Shown here: one piece after another, positions 45,480-53,594 of the stretch | Position numbering within the stretch: position 1 is the first letter of the stretch | Layout of the letters: every line of letters begins with the position of its first letter | Assembly (NCBI RefSeq): GCF_002893095.1 | Contig: NZ_PKQQ01000001.1 | Coordinates: 1-64,000 of the forward strand | Direction of reading: 5' to 3' | DNA length: 64,000 nt | Source: Stenotrophomonas sp. VV52 | GTDB lineage: Bacteria; Pseudomonadota; Gammaproteobacteria; Xanthomonadales; Xanthomonadaceae | Made by a program: the position numbers and the translations under genes | Notes under the pieces: model-generated | The model's input: only the letters and a program-made list of their open reading frames with translations | Told to the model about the DNA's origin: nothing | Database searches by the model: none

Positions 45480-45827
45480 ATGATCGAACGCTACGATGTC
45501 GGTCCGCGCATGTCCGAGATGACCGTGCACAACAAGGTCGCCTACCTCTCCGGGCAGATCCCCGAAGACACCAGCCAGGACATCACCGGCCAGACGCGCC
45601 AGGTGCTGGAAGAGATCGACAAGCTGCTGGCGCTGGTGGCCAGCGACAAGCAGCACGTGCTGCGGGCCGAGATTTTCCTGGCCGACATGGCCGAATTCGC
45701 CGGCATGAACGCCGCGTGGGACGAATGGGTGGTGCCCGGCATGACCCCGGCCCGCGCCACCGTGGAAGCGAAGCTGGCCGACGCGGACTGGAAGGTCGAA
45801 ATCGTGGTTACGGCTGCGCTGCCCTGA
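45480..45827 (+). CDS. RidA/YjgF-family protein
   Basis: A 115-residue member of the RidA family, whose best-known members hydrolyse reactive enamines/imines formed by PLP enzymes. The conserved Arg is in [10 protein letters not shown] near residue 90 and the C-terminal strand reads [14 protein letters not shown] precedes the ATG. Its 3' end overlaps the convergent RsxB-like gene by 20 bases. RidA subgroups differ in substrate, and this one is not assigned further. Confidence 0.92.
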   Translation: MIERYDVGPRMSEMTVHNKVAYLSGQIPEDTSQDITGQTRQVLEEIDKLLALVASDKQHVLRAEIFLADMAEFAGMNAAWDEWVVPGMTPARATVEAKLADADWKVEIVVTAALP

Positions 45828-46236
45828 CGTGATCCGTGGGTACCAGCTCGATGCAATCCACCGGACACGGTGGAATGCACAACTCGCAGCCGGTGCACAG
45901 GTCGGCAATCACCGTGTGCATGTACTTGGCACCGCCTACGATCGCATCCACCGGACACGCCTGGATGCACTTGGTGCAGCCGATGCAGTCGGCCTCCACC
46001 ACCCGCGCCACCTGCGCGGGCAGGTGCTGGCCGCGGCTGCGGTCGTAGGGCAGGGCCGGCACGCCGAGCACCTTCGCCAACGCGCGCGCGCCGGCATCGC
46101 CACCGGGCGGGCAATGGTCCACGCCCGCCGCGCCACGCGCCATCGCCTCGGCATACGGGCGACAGCCGTCGAAGCCGCATTGCCCGCACTGGGTCTGCGG
46201 CAGCAACCGGTCGAGGCGTTCGACAAGAGCGATCAT
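45808..46236 (-). CDS. RnfB/RsxB-like ferredoxin, stand-alone
   Basis: A 142-residue iron-sulfur protein. The N-terminal Fe-S domain has [15 protein letters not shown] near residues 17-31, with a fourth Cys in DHCPPGG. Two 4Fe-4S motifs follow: [15 protein letters not shown] and [15 protein letters not shown]. It resembles the soluble part of RsxB but lacks the N-terminal membrane helix, and no rsxACDGE genes are nearby. It may act as a ferredoxin for another process. Its start overlaps the HAD stop by four bases. Confidence 0.87.
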   Translation of the reverse strand: MIALVERLDRLLPQTQCGQCGFDGCRPYAEAMARGAAGVDHCPPGGDAGARALAKVLGVPALPYDRSRGQHLPAQVARVVEADCIGCTKCIQACPVDAIVGGAKYMHTVIADLCTGCELCIPPCPVDCIELVPTDHVRAAQP

Positions 46237-46823
46237 TTCAGCAGCTTGCCGCGATACCAGCGCTCATGCGCGAGGACCAGCATCGGGCGGTCTTCGCGGC
46301 TGTCGCCGTAGGCGTGGATGCGCAGGTAGCGCGACAGGTCGTAGCGGCTGCGGATCCGCTCGGCCTTGCGCGGGCCCACGTCACCGTCGGCGTAGCGGCC
46401 GGTCAGTCGCCCGTCCCTGCCTTCCAGCCGGTTGCACAGCATCTCCACGCCCAGGCTTTCGCACCAGGGGCGCAGATACAGGTCCAGCGAGCCGGACACG
46501 ACCACCACGGTGTGGCGCTGCTGCTGGTGCCAGCGGATCTGCTCGAGCATCTTCGGATGCACCACGCCCGGCAGCACGTCGCGCGCGAAGCCGGCGGCCT
46601 GGGCGGCGATGTCGTCGCCATGGCGGCCGCGCATCACCAGCCAGGTGACGCGCGCGCGGATGCGCTCGGCCGAGATCAGTTTCAGCCGATACGCCAGCAG
46701 CCACGGTCCGACCTTCCACCAGGCATGCGCCAGTTGTTCCGGCGTGGCCACCCGGCGCAGGAAACGCGCGTAGGTGTCGCAGTCGGTAATGGTGTTGTCG
46801 AAGTCGAACAGCGCCAGTTCCAC
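46233..46823 (-). CDS. HAD-IB family phosphatase
   Basis: A 196-residue haloacid dehalogenase-like hydrolase. Motif [12 protein letters not shown] is at residues 5-15, motif II VVSGS near 108, and motif [12 protein letters not shown] near 175. It resembles the SerB/CicA-like HAD-IB group, which includes phosphoserine and lysophosphatidic-acid phosphatases. The GTG at 46823 lies four bases after the metG stop; the longer frame overlaps metG. Co-transcription with metG and the RsxB-like gene is likely. Confidence 0.88.
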   Translation of the reverse strand: MELALFDFDNTITDCDTYARFLRRVATPEQLAHAWWKVGPWLLAYRLKLISAERIRARVTWLVMRGRHGDDIAAQAAGFARDVLPGVVHPKMLEQIRWHQQQRHTVVVVSGSLDLYLRPWCESLGVEMLCNRLEGRDGRLTGRYADGDVGPRKAERIRSRYDLSRYLRIHAYGDSREDRPMLVLAHERWYRGKLLK

Positions 46824-46827
46824 GGTG

Positions 46828-48909
46828 TTACCGGACCGGCATGCCCGGCAGCGCGCTGCTGTCGGCGTCCAGCAGCGCCAGCGCGCCACCGTCGAAACCG
46901 GCCGACAGGATCATGCCTTCGCTCAGGCCGAAGCGCATCTTGCGCGGGGCCAGGTTGGCGATGAACACCACGCTGCGGCCGACCAGCTTTTCCGGCTCGC
47001 CGTAGCTGGCGCGGATGCCGGAGAAGATCTGGCGCGTGCCGAGGTCGCCGGCGTCCAGTTCGAAGCGCAGCAGCTTGTCCGAGCCGTCCACGAACTCGCA
47101 GGCCAGCACCTTGCCGATGCGCAGGTCGAGCTTGGCGAAGTCGTCGATGCCGATGTAGGCCGGGCCTTCGGCAGCGGCGGCAGCGGGCGCGGCGGCCGGT
47201 GCAGCGGCGGGCGCTGCCGGCTTGGCCGGCTTGACCGGGGCGGCAGGCGCGGGGGCGGCGAGGGTGTCCTTGGAAGCGTCGGTCATGGCGTCAATCATTT
47301 TCGGGTCGATACGGGTGAACAGCGGGCTGTACACGGCGATGGTGTGGGCCAGCAGCGGCGAGGCGATATCGGTCCAGCGCTGCACCGGCGCGGCCAGGAA
47401 GGCCTCGGCCTGCGTGGCGGTGGCCGGCAGCACCGGCTTGAGCGCGGTGACCAGCACCCGGAACAGGTTCAGGCCCTGGGTGCAGACCGACTGCAGCTGT
47501 GCGTCGGCGCCGTCCTGCTTGGCGATCACCCACGGCTTCTGCTCGTCGATGTAGCGGTTGGCTTCGTCGGCCAGCGCCATGGTCAGGCGCAGCGCGGCCG
47601 CCGGATCATTGCGCTCATAGGCTTCGCGCACCGGTGCCAGCGCCGCGACGAAGCGGTCGTACTGGGCGGCATCGGGCAGCGCGTCGGCCAGGCGGCCGTC
47701 GAAGCGCTTGCTGATGAAGCCGGCGCAGCGGCTGGCAAGGTTGACGAACTTGCCGACCAGGTCGGCATTGACCCGCGCGATGAAGTCGCCCAGGTTCAGG
47801 TCCAGGTCGTCCACGCCGCCGGAGGACTTGGCCGCGAAGTAGTAGCGCAGCGCCTCCGGCTCCAGTCCGGCGTCCAGGAAGGTGCGGGCCATCACGAAAG
47901 TGCCGCGCGACTTGGACATCTTGGCGCCGTCCACGGTCAGGTAACCGTTGACGTGCAGGCGGGTCGGCGCGCGGTGGCCGGTGCCGTGCAGCACCGCCGG
48001 CCAGAACAGGCCGTGGAAGTTCACGATGTCCTTGCCGATGAAGTGGTGCAGCTCGGTGCCGGTGCCGGCGCGCAGGTGCGCGTCGAAGTCTTCGCCGGTC
48101 TTCGCGCACAGCGCCTGGAAGCTGGACAGGTAGCCGATCGGCGCGTCCAGCCACACGTAGAAGTACTTGCCCGGGTGGCCGGGAATCTGGAAGCCGAAGT
48201 AGGGCGCATCGCGCGAGATGTCCCACGCGCGCAGGCCGCCTTCGGCATTGAGCCACTCGCCCAGCTTGGCCTTCACGCCGGGCAGGGCCACGTCGCCGGC
48301 CAGCCACTCGCGCAGGAAGCTCTCGAAGCGGCCCACTTCAAAGAAGAAGTGCTCCGAATCGCGGATTTCCGGGGTCGCACCGGAAATCACCGAACGCGGG
48401 TCCTTCAGCTCGGTCGGCGCATAGGTGGCGCCGCACACTTCGCAGTTGTCGCCGTACTGGTCGGGCGTGCCGCAGTTCGGGCAGATGCCCTTGATGTAGC
48501 GGTCGGGCAGGAACATGCCCTTGGCCGGGTCGTAGAACTGGGCCACCGAACGGCGCGTGATGTGGCCTTCCGCCTCGAGCTTGAGGTAGAACGCTTCGGT
48601 CAGCGCCTTGTTGCCGGCCGAATTGGTCGAGTCGTAGTGGTCGAATGCGACACCGAACGCGGCGAAATCGCGCTCGTGGCTGGCCTGGATGTTGGCGATG
48701 AACGCCTCCGGGGTCACCCCGGCCTTTTCCGCGGCCAGCATGATCGGGGTGCCGTGGGTGTCGTCGGCGCACACGAACCAGGTCTTGCCGCCGCTCATTC
48801 GCCGCGCGCGCACCCAGATGTCAGCCTGGATGTAGCCGACCAGGTGGCCCAGGTGCAGCGGGCCGTTGGCGTAGGGCAGGGCGGTGGTGACGAGAGCGGT
48901 GCGGGTCAT
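46828..48909 (-). CDS. metG: Methionyl-tRNA synthetase
   Basis: A 693-residue class I aminoacyl-tRNA synthetase that charges initiator and elongator tRNA-Met. HIGH is represented by HLGH at residues 19-22, the zinc knuckle by CPNCGTPDQYGDNCEVC near 145-161, and KMSKS by KMSKSRG near 330. After an Ala/Pro-rich linker (about 550-585) the C-terminal EMAP-II-like tRNA-binding domain that mediates dimerisation is present. It is the full-length, two-domain form as in E. coli. Confidence 0.97.
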   Translation of the reverse strand: MTRTALVTTALPYANGPLHLGHLVGYIQADIWVRARRMSGGKTWFVCADDTHGTPIMLAAEKAGVTPEAFIANIQASHERDFAAFGVAFDHYDSTNSAGNKALTEAFYLKLEAEGHITRRSVAQFYDPAKGMFLPDRYIKGICPNCGTPDQYGDNCEVCGATYAPTELKDPRSVISGATPEIRDSEHFFFEVGRFESFLREWLAGDVALPGVKAKLGEWLNAEGGLRAWDISRDAPYFGFQIPGHPGKYFYVWLDAPIGYLSSFQALCAKTGEDFDAHLRAGTGTELHHFIGKDIVNFHGLFWPAVLHGTGHRAPTRLHVNGYLTVDGAKMSKSRGTFVMARTFLDAGLEPEALRYYFAAKSSGGVDDLDLNLGDFIARVNADLVGKFVNLASRCAGFISKRFDGRLADALPDAAQYDRFVAALAPVREAYERNDPAAALRLTMALADEANRYIDEQKPWVIAKQDGADAQLQSVCTQGLNLFRVLVTALKPVLPATATQAEAFLAAPVQRWTDIASPLLAHTIAVYSPLFTRIDPKMIDAMTDASKDTLAAPAPAAPVKPAKPAAPAAAPAAAPAAAAAEGPAYIGIDDFAKLDLRIGKVLACEFVDGSDKLLRFELDAGDLGTRQIFSGIRASYGEPEKLVGRSVVFIANLAPRKMRFGLSEGMILSAGFDGGALALLDADSSALPGMPVR

Positions 48910-48966
48910 GGTCTGCGTGGGTGCCGGGGGAACGCGGGATTATCGCATGCTCCCCGCAAAGACGAA

Positions 48967-48995
48967 GGGCCGCAGCGGTCAACCCGCTGCGGCCC
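48967..48995 (-). terminator. Hairpin terminator downstream of the DUF2147 gene
   Basis: A 12-bp perfect stem (GGGCCGCAGCGG with its complement) and a 5-nt loop, followed on the minus strand by TTCGTCTTT. It lies 28 bases beyond the DUF2147 stop and before the metG start region, so it separates these two co-directional genes. Confidence 0.75.
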
Positions 48996-49023
48996 CATGT
49001 GCTTGATCCTGCGGGGTTTGCGC

Positions 49024-49467
49024 TTACTCGCGGACCCAGGTCTGGGCGCGGCAGATGAAGGCCACGCAGCCGGACATGTCCAGCTTCTTGCCGCCCTGGT
49101 GCAGTTCCACCTTGGACTTGTAGGTCTTGCCGTTGGCCGGGTCCAGCACGGTGCCGCCGGCCCACTTGTGGTCGCCGTCCGGCTTGAGGTTCCACAGGAT
49201 GGTCATGCCCTTGACCGGCTTGCCCTTGTTGGCGCCGCTGCAGTCGTCGCAGACCGGGTTCGGGCCCTTGTCCGACTTCAGCACTTCCACCACTTTGCCG
49301 CTGAGGGTGCCGTTGGTGGCCTGGGTGATCTCCACGATCGACTTCACCTGGCCGGTCTTGTCGTCGATGGTCTTCCAGCGGCCCACCGGGCTGTCGGCGG
49401 CCGAAGCGGACAGTGCGGCCATCACCAACGGCAGCGCCAGCAGCAGGGTCTTGAACGTCTTGCGCAT
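49024..49467 (-). CDS. DUF2147 domain exported protein
   Basis: A 147-residue protein with a clean signal peptide cleaved at ASA-AD (residue 23) and a lipocalin-like DUF2147 domain: VGRWKTIDDKTGQVKS, CDDCSGANKGKPVKG, ILWNLKPDG and GKTYKSKVELHQGGKKLDMSG. Two CxxC-type pairs (CDDC, CVAFIC) could form disulfides. The family is common in Proteobacteria and uncharacterised. GGGAGGGG precedes the ATG at 49467. Confidence 0.9.
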   Translation of the reverse strand: MRKTFKTLLLALPLVMAALSASAADSPVGRWKTIDDKTGQVKSIVEITQATNGTLSGKVVEVLKSDKGPNPVCDDCSGANKGKPVKGMTILWNLKPDGDHKWAGGTVLDPANGKTYKSKVELHQGGKKLDMSGCVAFICRAQTWVRE

Positions 49468-49577
49468 GTTTCCCCTCCCAGGGATGTACGTGGATGCCGG
49501 CGCTCGGCCGGGACAGCTGGACTGTATACCCATTCGCTCTGGTACGGAACGGAAGTTTTTCGTCGACTACAACCTAT

Positions 49578-49970
49578 TCAGTTGACTTCATAGAGTTCCA
49601 GTGGCAGCCCGTCGGGGTCGGCGAAGAAGGTGAAACGCTGGCCGGTGTACTCATCGGTGCGGATCGGTTCGCAGGCCACGCCCTCAGCGGCCAGGCGCTC
49701 GATCATCGGCTCCAGCGCCTTCACCCGGAACGCCAGGTGGCGCAGGCCCTGCGCCTCCGGGCGGCTGGGCCGGGGCGGCGGCGCAGGGAACGAGAACAGC
49801 TCCAGCTGCCCGCCGTCGGGCAGCGCCAGGTCCAGTTTCCACGAGTCGCGCGCGGCGCGATGGTGCTCGGCCTTCACCGTCAGGCCGAGGATGCGCACGT
49901 AGAAATCGCGCGATCTGTCGTAATCGGCGCATATCAGGGCGACGTGGTGGATGCCGAGCAGCGGTGTCAT
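49578..49970 (-). CDS. VOC-family protein (glyoxalase/dioxygenase fold, YaeR-like)
   Basis: A 130-residue vicinal-oxygen-chelate protein with paired beta-alpha-beta-beta-beta modules. The metal ligands look conserved: His in IHHVALIC, Glu in LELFSFP, His in RHLAFRV and Glu in LPLELYEV. It matches the small YaeR-like group rather than glyoxalase I proper. The ATG at 49970 is chosen to begin the first strand. It is divergent from the type III secretion operon, with a 146-bp gap. Confidence 0.88.
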   Translation of the reverse strand: MTPLLGIHHVALICADYDRSRDFYVRILGLTVKAEHHRAARDSWKLDLALPDGGQLELFSFPAPPPRPSRPEAQGLRHLAFRVKALEPMIERLAAEGVACEPIRTDEYTGQRFTFFADPDGLPLELYEVN

Positions 49971-50116
49971 GGGATCGATTCCTGGTGGCGCGAACGCGCA
50001 ACTGTCTGAGCGGGACCGATACAAATACCCCAACTCGCGTCGGCTTTCTAACTTCTTGTAAAGCCTTGCCCCCACCCCGTCTTCACCATGCAGCCCTTGT
50101 TGAAGGGAGGGGTCGG
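49971..50116. promoter_or_regulatory. Intergenic region that should drive the type III secretion operon
   Basis: This 146-bp divergent gap is the only non-coding space upstream of the secretion genes, so their main promoter should lie here. I see a GCGCGAACGCGC palindrome near 49988-49999 but no convincing -35/-10 pair and no plant-inducible-promoter (PIP) box as used by HrpX in Xanthomonas. GGGAGG stands at 50105-50110 before the first ATG. Confidence 0.4.
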
Positions 50117-50794
50117 ATGTACGTCATCGTCAATGCAGGGCAGGCGCCGGTCCCGATCAGCGCCGGTGGCCAGCGTGTGCAACTCGCGGCCGGTGAGCGT
50201 CTATTGCTGGCCGGCCTGCCTTTGCCGCGTGGCACCGGGCTGCAGGCGGTGGCGCTGGCGGGCAGTGGCATGGCCCGCGCGCTGGCCCACTACGACCACG
50301 CCTCCGGCGTGCAGCGCCCGGTCGCCGAGCCGCCGCCGCTGTGCTGGGCGGTGCCGGTCGCGCTGGACGTGCCGGACGTGGCGGCTGCGTGGTTGATCGG
50401 CCAGTTGGCGCGCGGCGCCGGGCAGGACGAAGACACCCCGGCCGCCTGCCTGCTTCGCCACCTGGCCCGCAGCGAAAGCTACGGGCTGATGCGCTTCCTG
50501 CTCGAGGAAGGCGGCGAAAGCACGGTCGCTGCGTTGGCCGAGCGTTACGGCCTGTCCTCGGCCCAGTTCCACCGGCGCTGCCGCCAGGTGCTGGGCCGCC
50601 CGCTCAAGCGCGAGCTGCGCATCCAGCGCGCCGCGCGGGCGCTGCTCGCCTATCCCGGGCGCGCGCGCTCGTTCACCTACCTCGCGGCCGACCACGGCTA
50701 CGCGTCGCTGTCGCATTTCTGCACCGACGTGAAGTCGCTGATCGGCTGTTCCCCCCTTTCCGTCTACCGGGCCGTTCCGACGCCCAACGAGTGA
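50117..50794 (+). CDS. invF: AraC-family type III secretion regulator, InvF-like
   Basis: A 225-residue protein with an AraC-type double helix-turn-helix in the last 100 residues (ESTVAALAERYGLSSAQFHRR and AADHGYASLSHFCTDVKSLIGCSPLSVYR). The N-terminal half does not resemble a sugar-binding cupin. As first gene of an SPI-1-type operon and directly before the secretin, it is in the position of Salmonella invF, which activates effector genes together with the SicA chaperone; sicA is present at the other end of this operon. It lies three bases before the secretin ATG. Confidence 0.87.
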   Translation: MYVIVNAGQAPVPISAGGQRVQLAAGERLLLAGLPLPRGTGLQAVALAGSGMARALAHYDHASGVQRPVAEPPPLCWAVPVALDVPDVAAAWLIGQLARGAGQDEDTPAACLLRHLARSESYGLMRFLLEEGGESTVAALAERYGLSSAQFHRRCRQVLGRPLKRELRIQRAARALLAYPGRARSFTYLAADHGYASLSHFCTDVKSLIGCSPLSVYRAVPTPNE

Positions 50795-50797
50795 TCC

Positions 50798-52486
50798 ATG
50801 CGTTCCCTGTCGTTGTTCCTGTTGTTGCTGTTCGTCAGCGCGCCTGCACTGGCGCAGACCCCGTTGGAAGGCACCGCGATCTCCGACCGCGCCGACCTGC
50901 CGCATGCCACCGGCTTCGTGTCGCGCGCCGACAGCGCCGACCACCTGCTCAATGCGATCGGCGCACGCGCGCGCCAGGCCGTGGTGATCAGCCCGAAGGC
51001 CCACAAGAAAAAGGTGTCCGGCAGCTTCGACCTGGCCCGCCCTTTCGACACGCTGGCCAAGGTCACCGCCGAGCTCGGCCTGGTCTGGTACAGCGACAGC
51101 ACCTCGATCTACGTGTACGACGCCAGCGAGCAGAAGAACGCGGTCGGCCGCCTGCGCTCGACTTCGGTGGCCACCCTGGCCGACTTCCTGCGCAAGGCGC
51201 GGCTCTCGGATGCGCGCTATCCGGTGCGCGGGGGCGGCGCGGACGGCACGTTCTACGTGGCCGGACCGCCGGTGTACGTGGATATCGTGCTCAACGCAGC
51301 GCGCTACCTCGACGACCTGTACGAAGGCGCCGACGCCAGCCCGCACCATGTGGAAGTGCTCAAGCTGGAGCACAGCTTCGTCAATGGCCGCCGCTTCGGC
51401 CTGCGCACCGCCGAAACCTCGCTGCCGGGCATGGCCGACGTGCTGGCCGGCGTGCTGCAGCTCGGCGATTTCGGTGCCGTGGTCAAGCAGCCTTCGCTGC
51501 CGGTCGACCCGGCCAGCATCACCGAGGAACTGCTGCCCGCCACGCCCGCGCCGGCTGCGGAGACGCAGCGTGTCGGCAGCGTGCCGGTCGGCCCGTCGCC
51601 GGCGGTGATCATGGCCTACGCCGAAACCAACAGCCTGATCGTGCGCGGCACCCTGGCCCAGATCGAACAGGTCAAGCGCCTGGTCGGTGAACTGGACGTG
51701 CCGCGCAAGCAGATTGAACTCTCGCTGTGGATCATCGACATCCGCAAGACCCAGCTCGACCGCCTCGGCGTCACCTGGAGCGGCGGCATCAACGTCGGCA
51801 ACCGGCTCAAGATCGGCATCAACCAGTCCGGTTCGGTCAGCACGCTGGACGGCACCCGTTTCCTCGCCTCGGTGCAGGCCATGGCCAGCAAGGGCGACGC
51901 GCACATCGTCTCGCGCCCGGTGCTGCTGACCCAGGAAAACATCCCGGCCTACTTCGACAGCAACCAGACCTTCTACGCCCAGCTGGTCGGCGAGCGCGCC
52001 ACCTCGCTGGAGCCGGTGACCTACGGCACGCTCATCAGCGTGCGGCCGCGCATTTCCAGCAGCAACGAAGTGGAAATGCAGCTGAAGATCGAAGATGGTG
52101 CTGCCGATACCAGCCGCCTGGTGGACACCCTGCCGCTGGTCAACCGCACCGTGATCGACACCGTCGCGCGTGTGCCGCAGGAGCTGAGCCTGCTGGTGGG
52201 TGGCTACACCCGCAGCCAGTCCGACGTCGGCCATGCCGGTATTCCCGGGCTGCGCCGCATTCCCGGCGTGGGCAAGCTGTTCGGACAGGACAGCCAGTCC
52301 GCCGAAAACCTGGTGCGCGTGTTCCTGATCCAGCCGCGCCTGCTCAACGGCAGCGACCCGGTGGACACGTACCGCATGCCGGAGGTCTACGGCCCCGGCG
52401 TGGGCGAAGCCGTGCACGACACGTTCCGCGCACTGCACCCGGGCTTCAACGCTGTGGAGGGCGCGCATGGCACTGCCGGCCATTAA
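50798..52486 (+). CDS. sctC: Type III secretion outer-membrane secretin (InvG/SctC)
   Basis: A 562-residue secretin with a signal peptide cleaved near ALA-QT (residue 20). Periplasmic N0 and N1 domains are at about residues 30-170, an N3 domain (VIMAYAETNSLIVRGT) near 270, and the secretin barrel domain runs from about 310 to 515 with VPVxxxI-type ring features and the signature GGYTRSQ. It forms the outer-membrane ring of the injectisome. The last 20 bases overlap the next gene. The sequence after about residue 520 is a likely pilotin-binding tail; no pilotin gene (invH) is seen. Confidence 0.95.
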   Translation: MRSLSLFLLLLFVSAPALAQTPLEGTAISDRADLPHATGFVSRADSADHLLNAIGARARQAVVISPKAHKKKVSGSFDLARPFDTLAKVTAELGLVWYSDSTSIYVYDASEQKNAVGRLRSTSVATLADFLRKARLSDARYPVRGGGADGTFYVAGPPVYVDIVLNAARYLDDLYEGADASPHHVEVLKLEHSFVNGRRFGLRTAETSLPGMADVLAGVLQLGDFGAVVKQPSLPVDPASITEELLPATPAPAAETQRVGSVPVGPSPAVIMAYAETNSLIVRGTLAQIEQVKRLVGELDVPRKQIELSLWIIDIRKTQLDRLGVTWSGGINVGNRLKIGINQSGSVSTLDGTRFLASVQAMASKGDAHIVSRPVLLTQENIPAYFDSNQTFYAQLVGERATSLEPVTYGTLISVRPRISSSNEVEMQLKIEDGAADTSRLVDTLPLVNRTVIDTVARVPQELSLLVGGYTRSQSDVGHAGIPGLRRIPGVGKLFGQDSQSAENLVRVFLIQPRLLNGSDPVDTYRMPEVYGPGVGEAVHDTFRALHPGFNAVEGAHGTAGH

Positions 52487-53594
52487 TCGACCGCAGACCG
52501 CACCGCTGCCGATCACGCCGCGCCAGGCCACCGCGCAGGGCGACCGCGACGACGCATCGCGCGACATCACGGCCGCCTCGGGCAAGCCGTCGCGCCCGGG
52601 CATGCTCAGCACGGCGTTGTCCATGCAGGATGACCTCGGCGCGCTCGTTGCCTCGCTGCAGCGCCGCCGCGACGGCCAGCAGACCAGCGGCAGCAGCGAG
52701 TCGCAGGCCTGGATCGACCATGTGCTGGACGACGAGGTGTACGGCAAGGTCAGCAACCTGCGCGCGCTGCTCGACGGCATGCGCAGCCCGGTTCAGCTGC
52801 TCGCCCTGCTCAAGCAGTTCTTCCCGGATCCCAGCGACATGCTGGCCGTGCTGCGTTCGCTGCTGGCCGATGACGAACTTGAGGAGGTCCGCGAGCTGCT
52901 GCAGCAGGCGATGGAGCAGCTGCTGGCCGAACAGGCGGCGCTGGGGCAGGGTGCCGCCCTGCGCGGCGGCGTGAATGTCGCGGTCAAGGCGCGCCTGGCC
53001 GCGCGCGGCAGTCAGTTCTCCGCACGCGCGTTGCGCCAGAGCTACCGCGACTTCATCGGCAACCACCAGGACTGCGTGGGTGAATACGCCGGTTGGATCG
53101 CGCTGTACGGCTTCGAGCGTCGCGCCCAGGTGGTCGACTTCATGGAACAGGCGCTGGGCGCGGACATGTATTCGCTCGACCCCAGTGCCTCGCACCTGGA
53201 ATTCGGCCGCCTGCTGCGCCAGGTGCGCAACCTGGCCGTGCTGCGCTCCACCGACCAGCTGCTGGTCCAGGAAGCCACCCGCGACCGCCTGCTGGCGCGG
53301 CTGTCCACCACCGCCGAAGCGGTGATCGGCGGCCTGCTGGACGTGGTGCGCGGCCTGCAGGACTGGGCCGGACTGTTTGCCGGCCCGCTGGCCGATGCGC
53401 GCGTGGCGCTGTCGGCGCCGGAGCGCGCCCGGCTGGTGCAGGCATTGCGACGCGCACTGGGCGGCCTGCCCGACGCGGTGTGGAGCGATGACGTGGCGCG
53501 CGAACGCGCGGTGCAGTCTCTGGAGGTCGTGGTGGTGGAAAGCATGAAGCGCGAACGCTGGCAGGCCAGCCACGTCGCAGGGGTGAACGTATGA
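52467..53594 (+). CDS. sctW: Type III secretion gatekeeper (InvE/SctW)
   Basis: A 375-residue protein of the YopN/InvE/SepL class. The helical body starts at about residue 45, and the C-terminal part (about 290-375) corresponds to the TyeA module, fused here as in InvE. It sits at the base of the export gate and lets translocators go before effectors. Sequence identity to InvE is not high by eye, so the call rests on length, helical composition and exact position between invG and invA. It overlaps both neighbours, by 20 and 4 bases. Confidence 0.87.
   Translation: MALPAINRPQTAPLPITPRQATAQGDRDDASRDITAASGKPSRPGMLSTALSMQDDLGALVASLQRRRDGQQTSGSSESQAWIDHVLDDEVYGKVSNLRALLDGMRSPVQLLALLKQFFPDPSDMLAVLRSLLADDELEEVRELLQQAMEQLLAEQAALGQGAALRGGVNVAVKARLAARGSQFSARALRQSYRDFIGNHQDCVGEYAGWIALYGFERRAQVVDFMEQALGADMYSLDPSASHLEFGRLLRQVRNLAVLRSTDQLLVQEATRDRLLARLSTTAEAVIGGLLDVVRGLQDWAGLFAGPLADARVALSAPERARLVQALRRALGGLPDAVWSDDVARERAVQSLEVVVVESMKRERWQASHVAGVNV

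Noticed and set aside
46774..49593. 939-codon open frame antisense to metG
   Set aside because: Same pattern of low-GC-skew shadow composition; metG motifs on the other strand are complete.
49971..50116. PIP box for HrpX control of the secretion operon
   Set aside because: No TTCGB-N15-TTCGB pair is present, and the system is of SPI-1 rather than Hrp type.
50201..52780. 859-codon minus-strand frame antisense to the secretin
   Set aside because: The plus strand has a coherent AraC regulator and secretin; the minus product is His/Arg/Val-rich without motifs.
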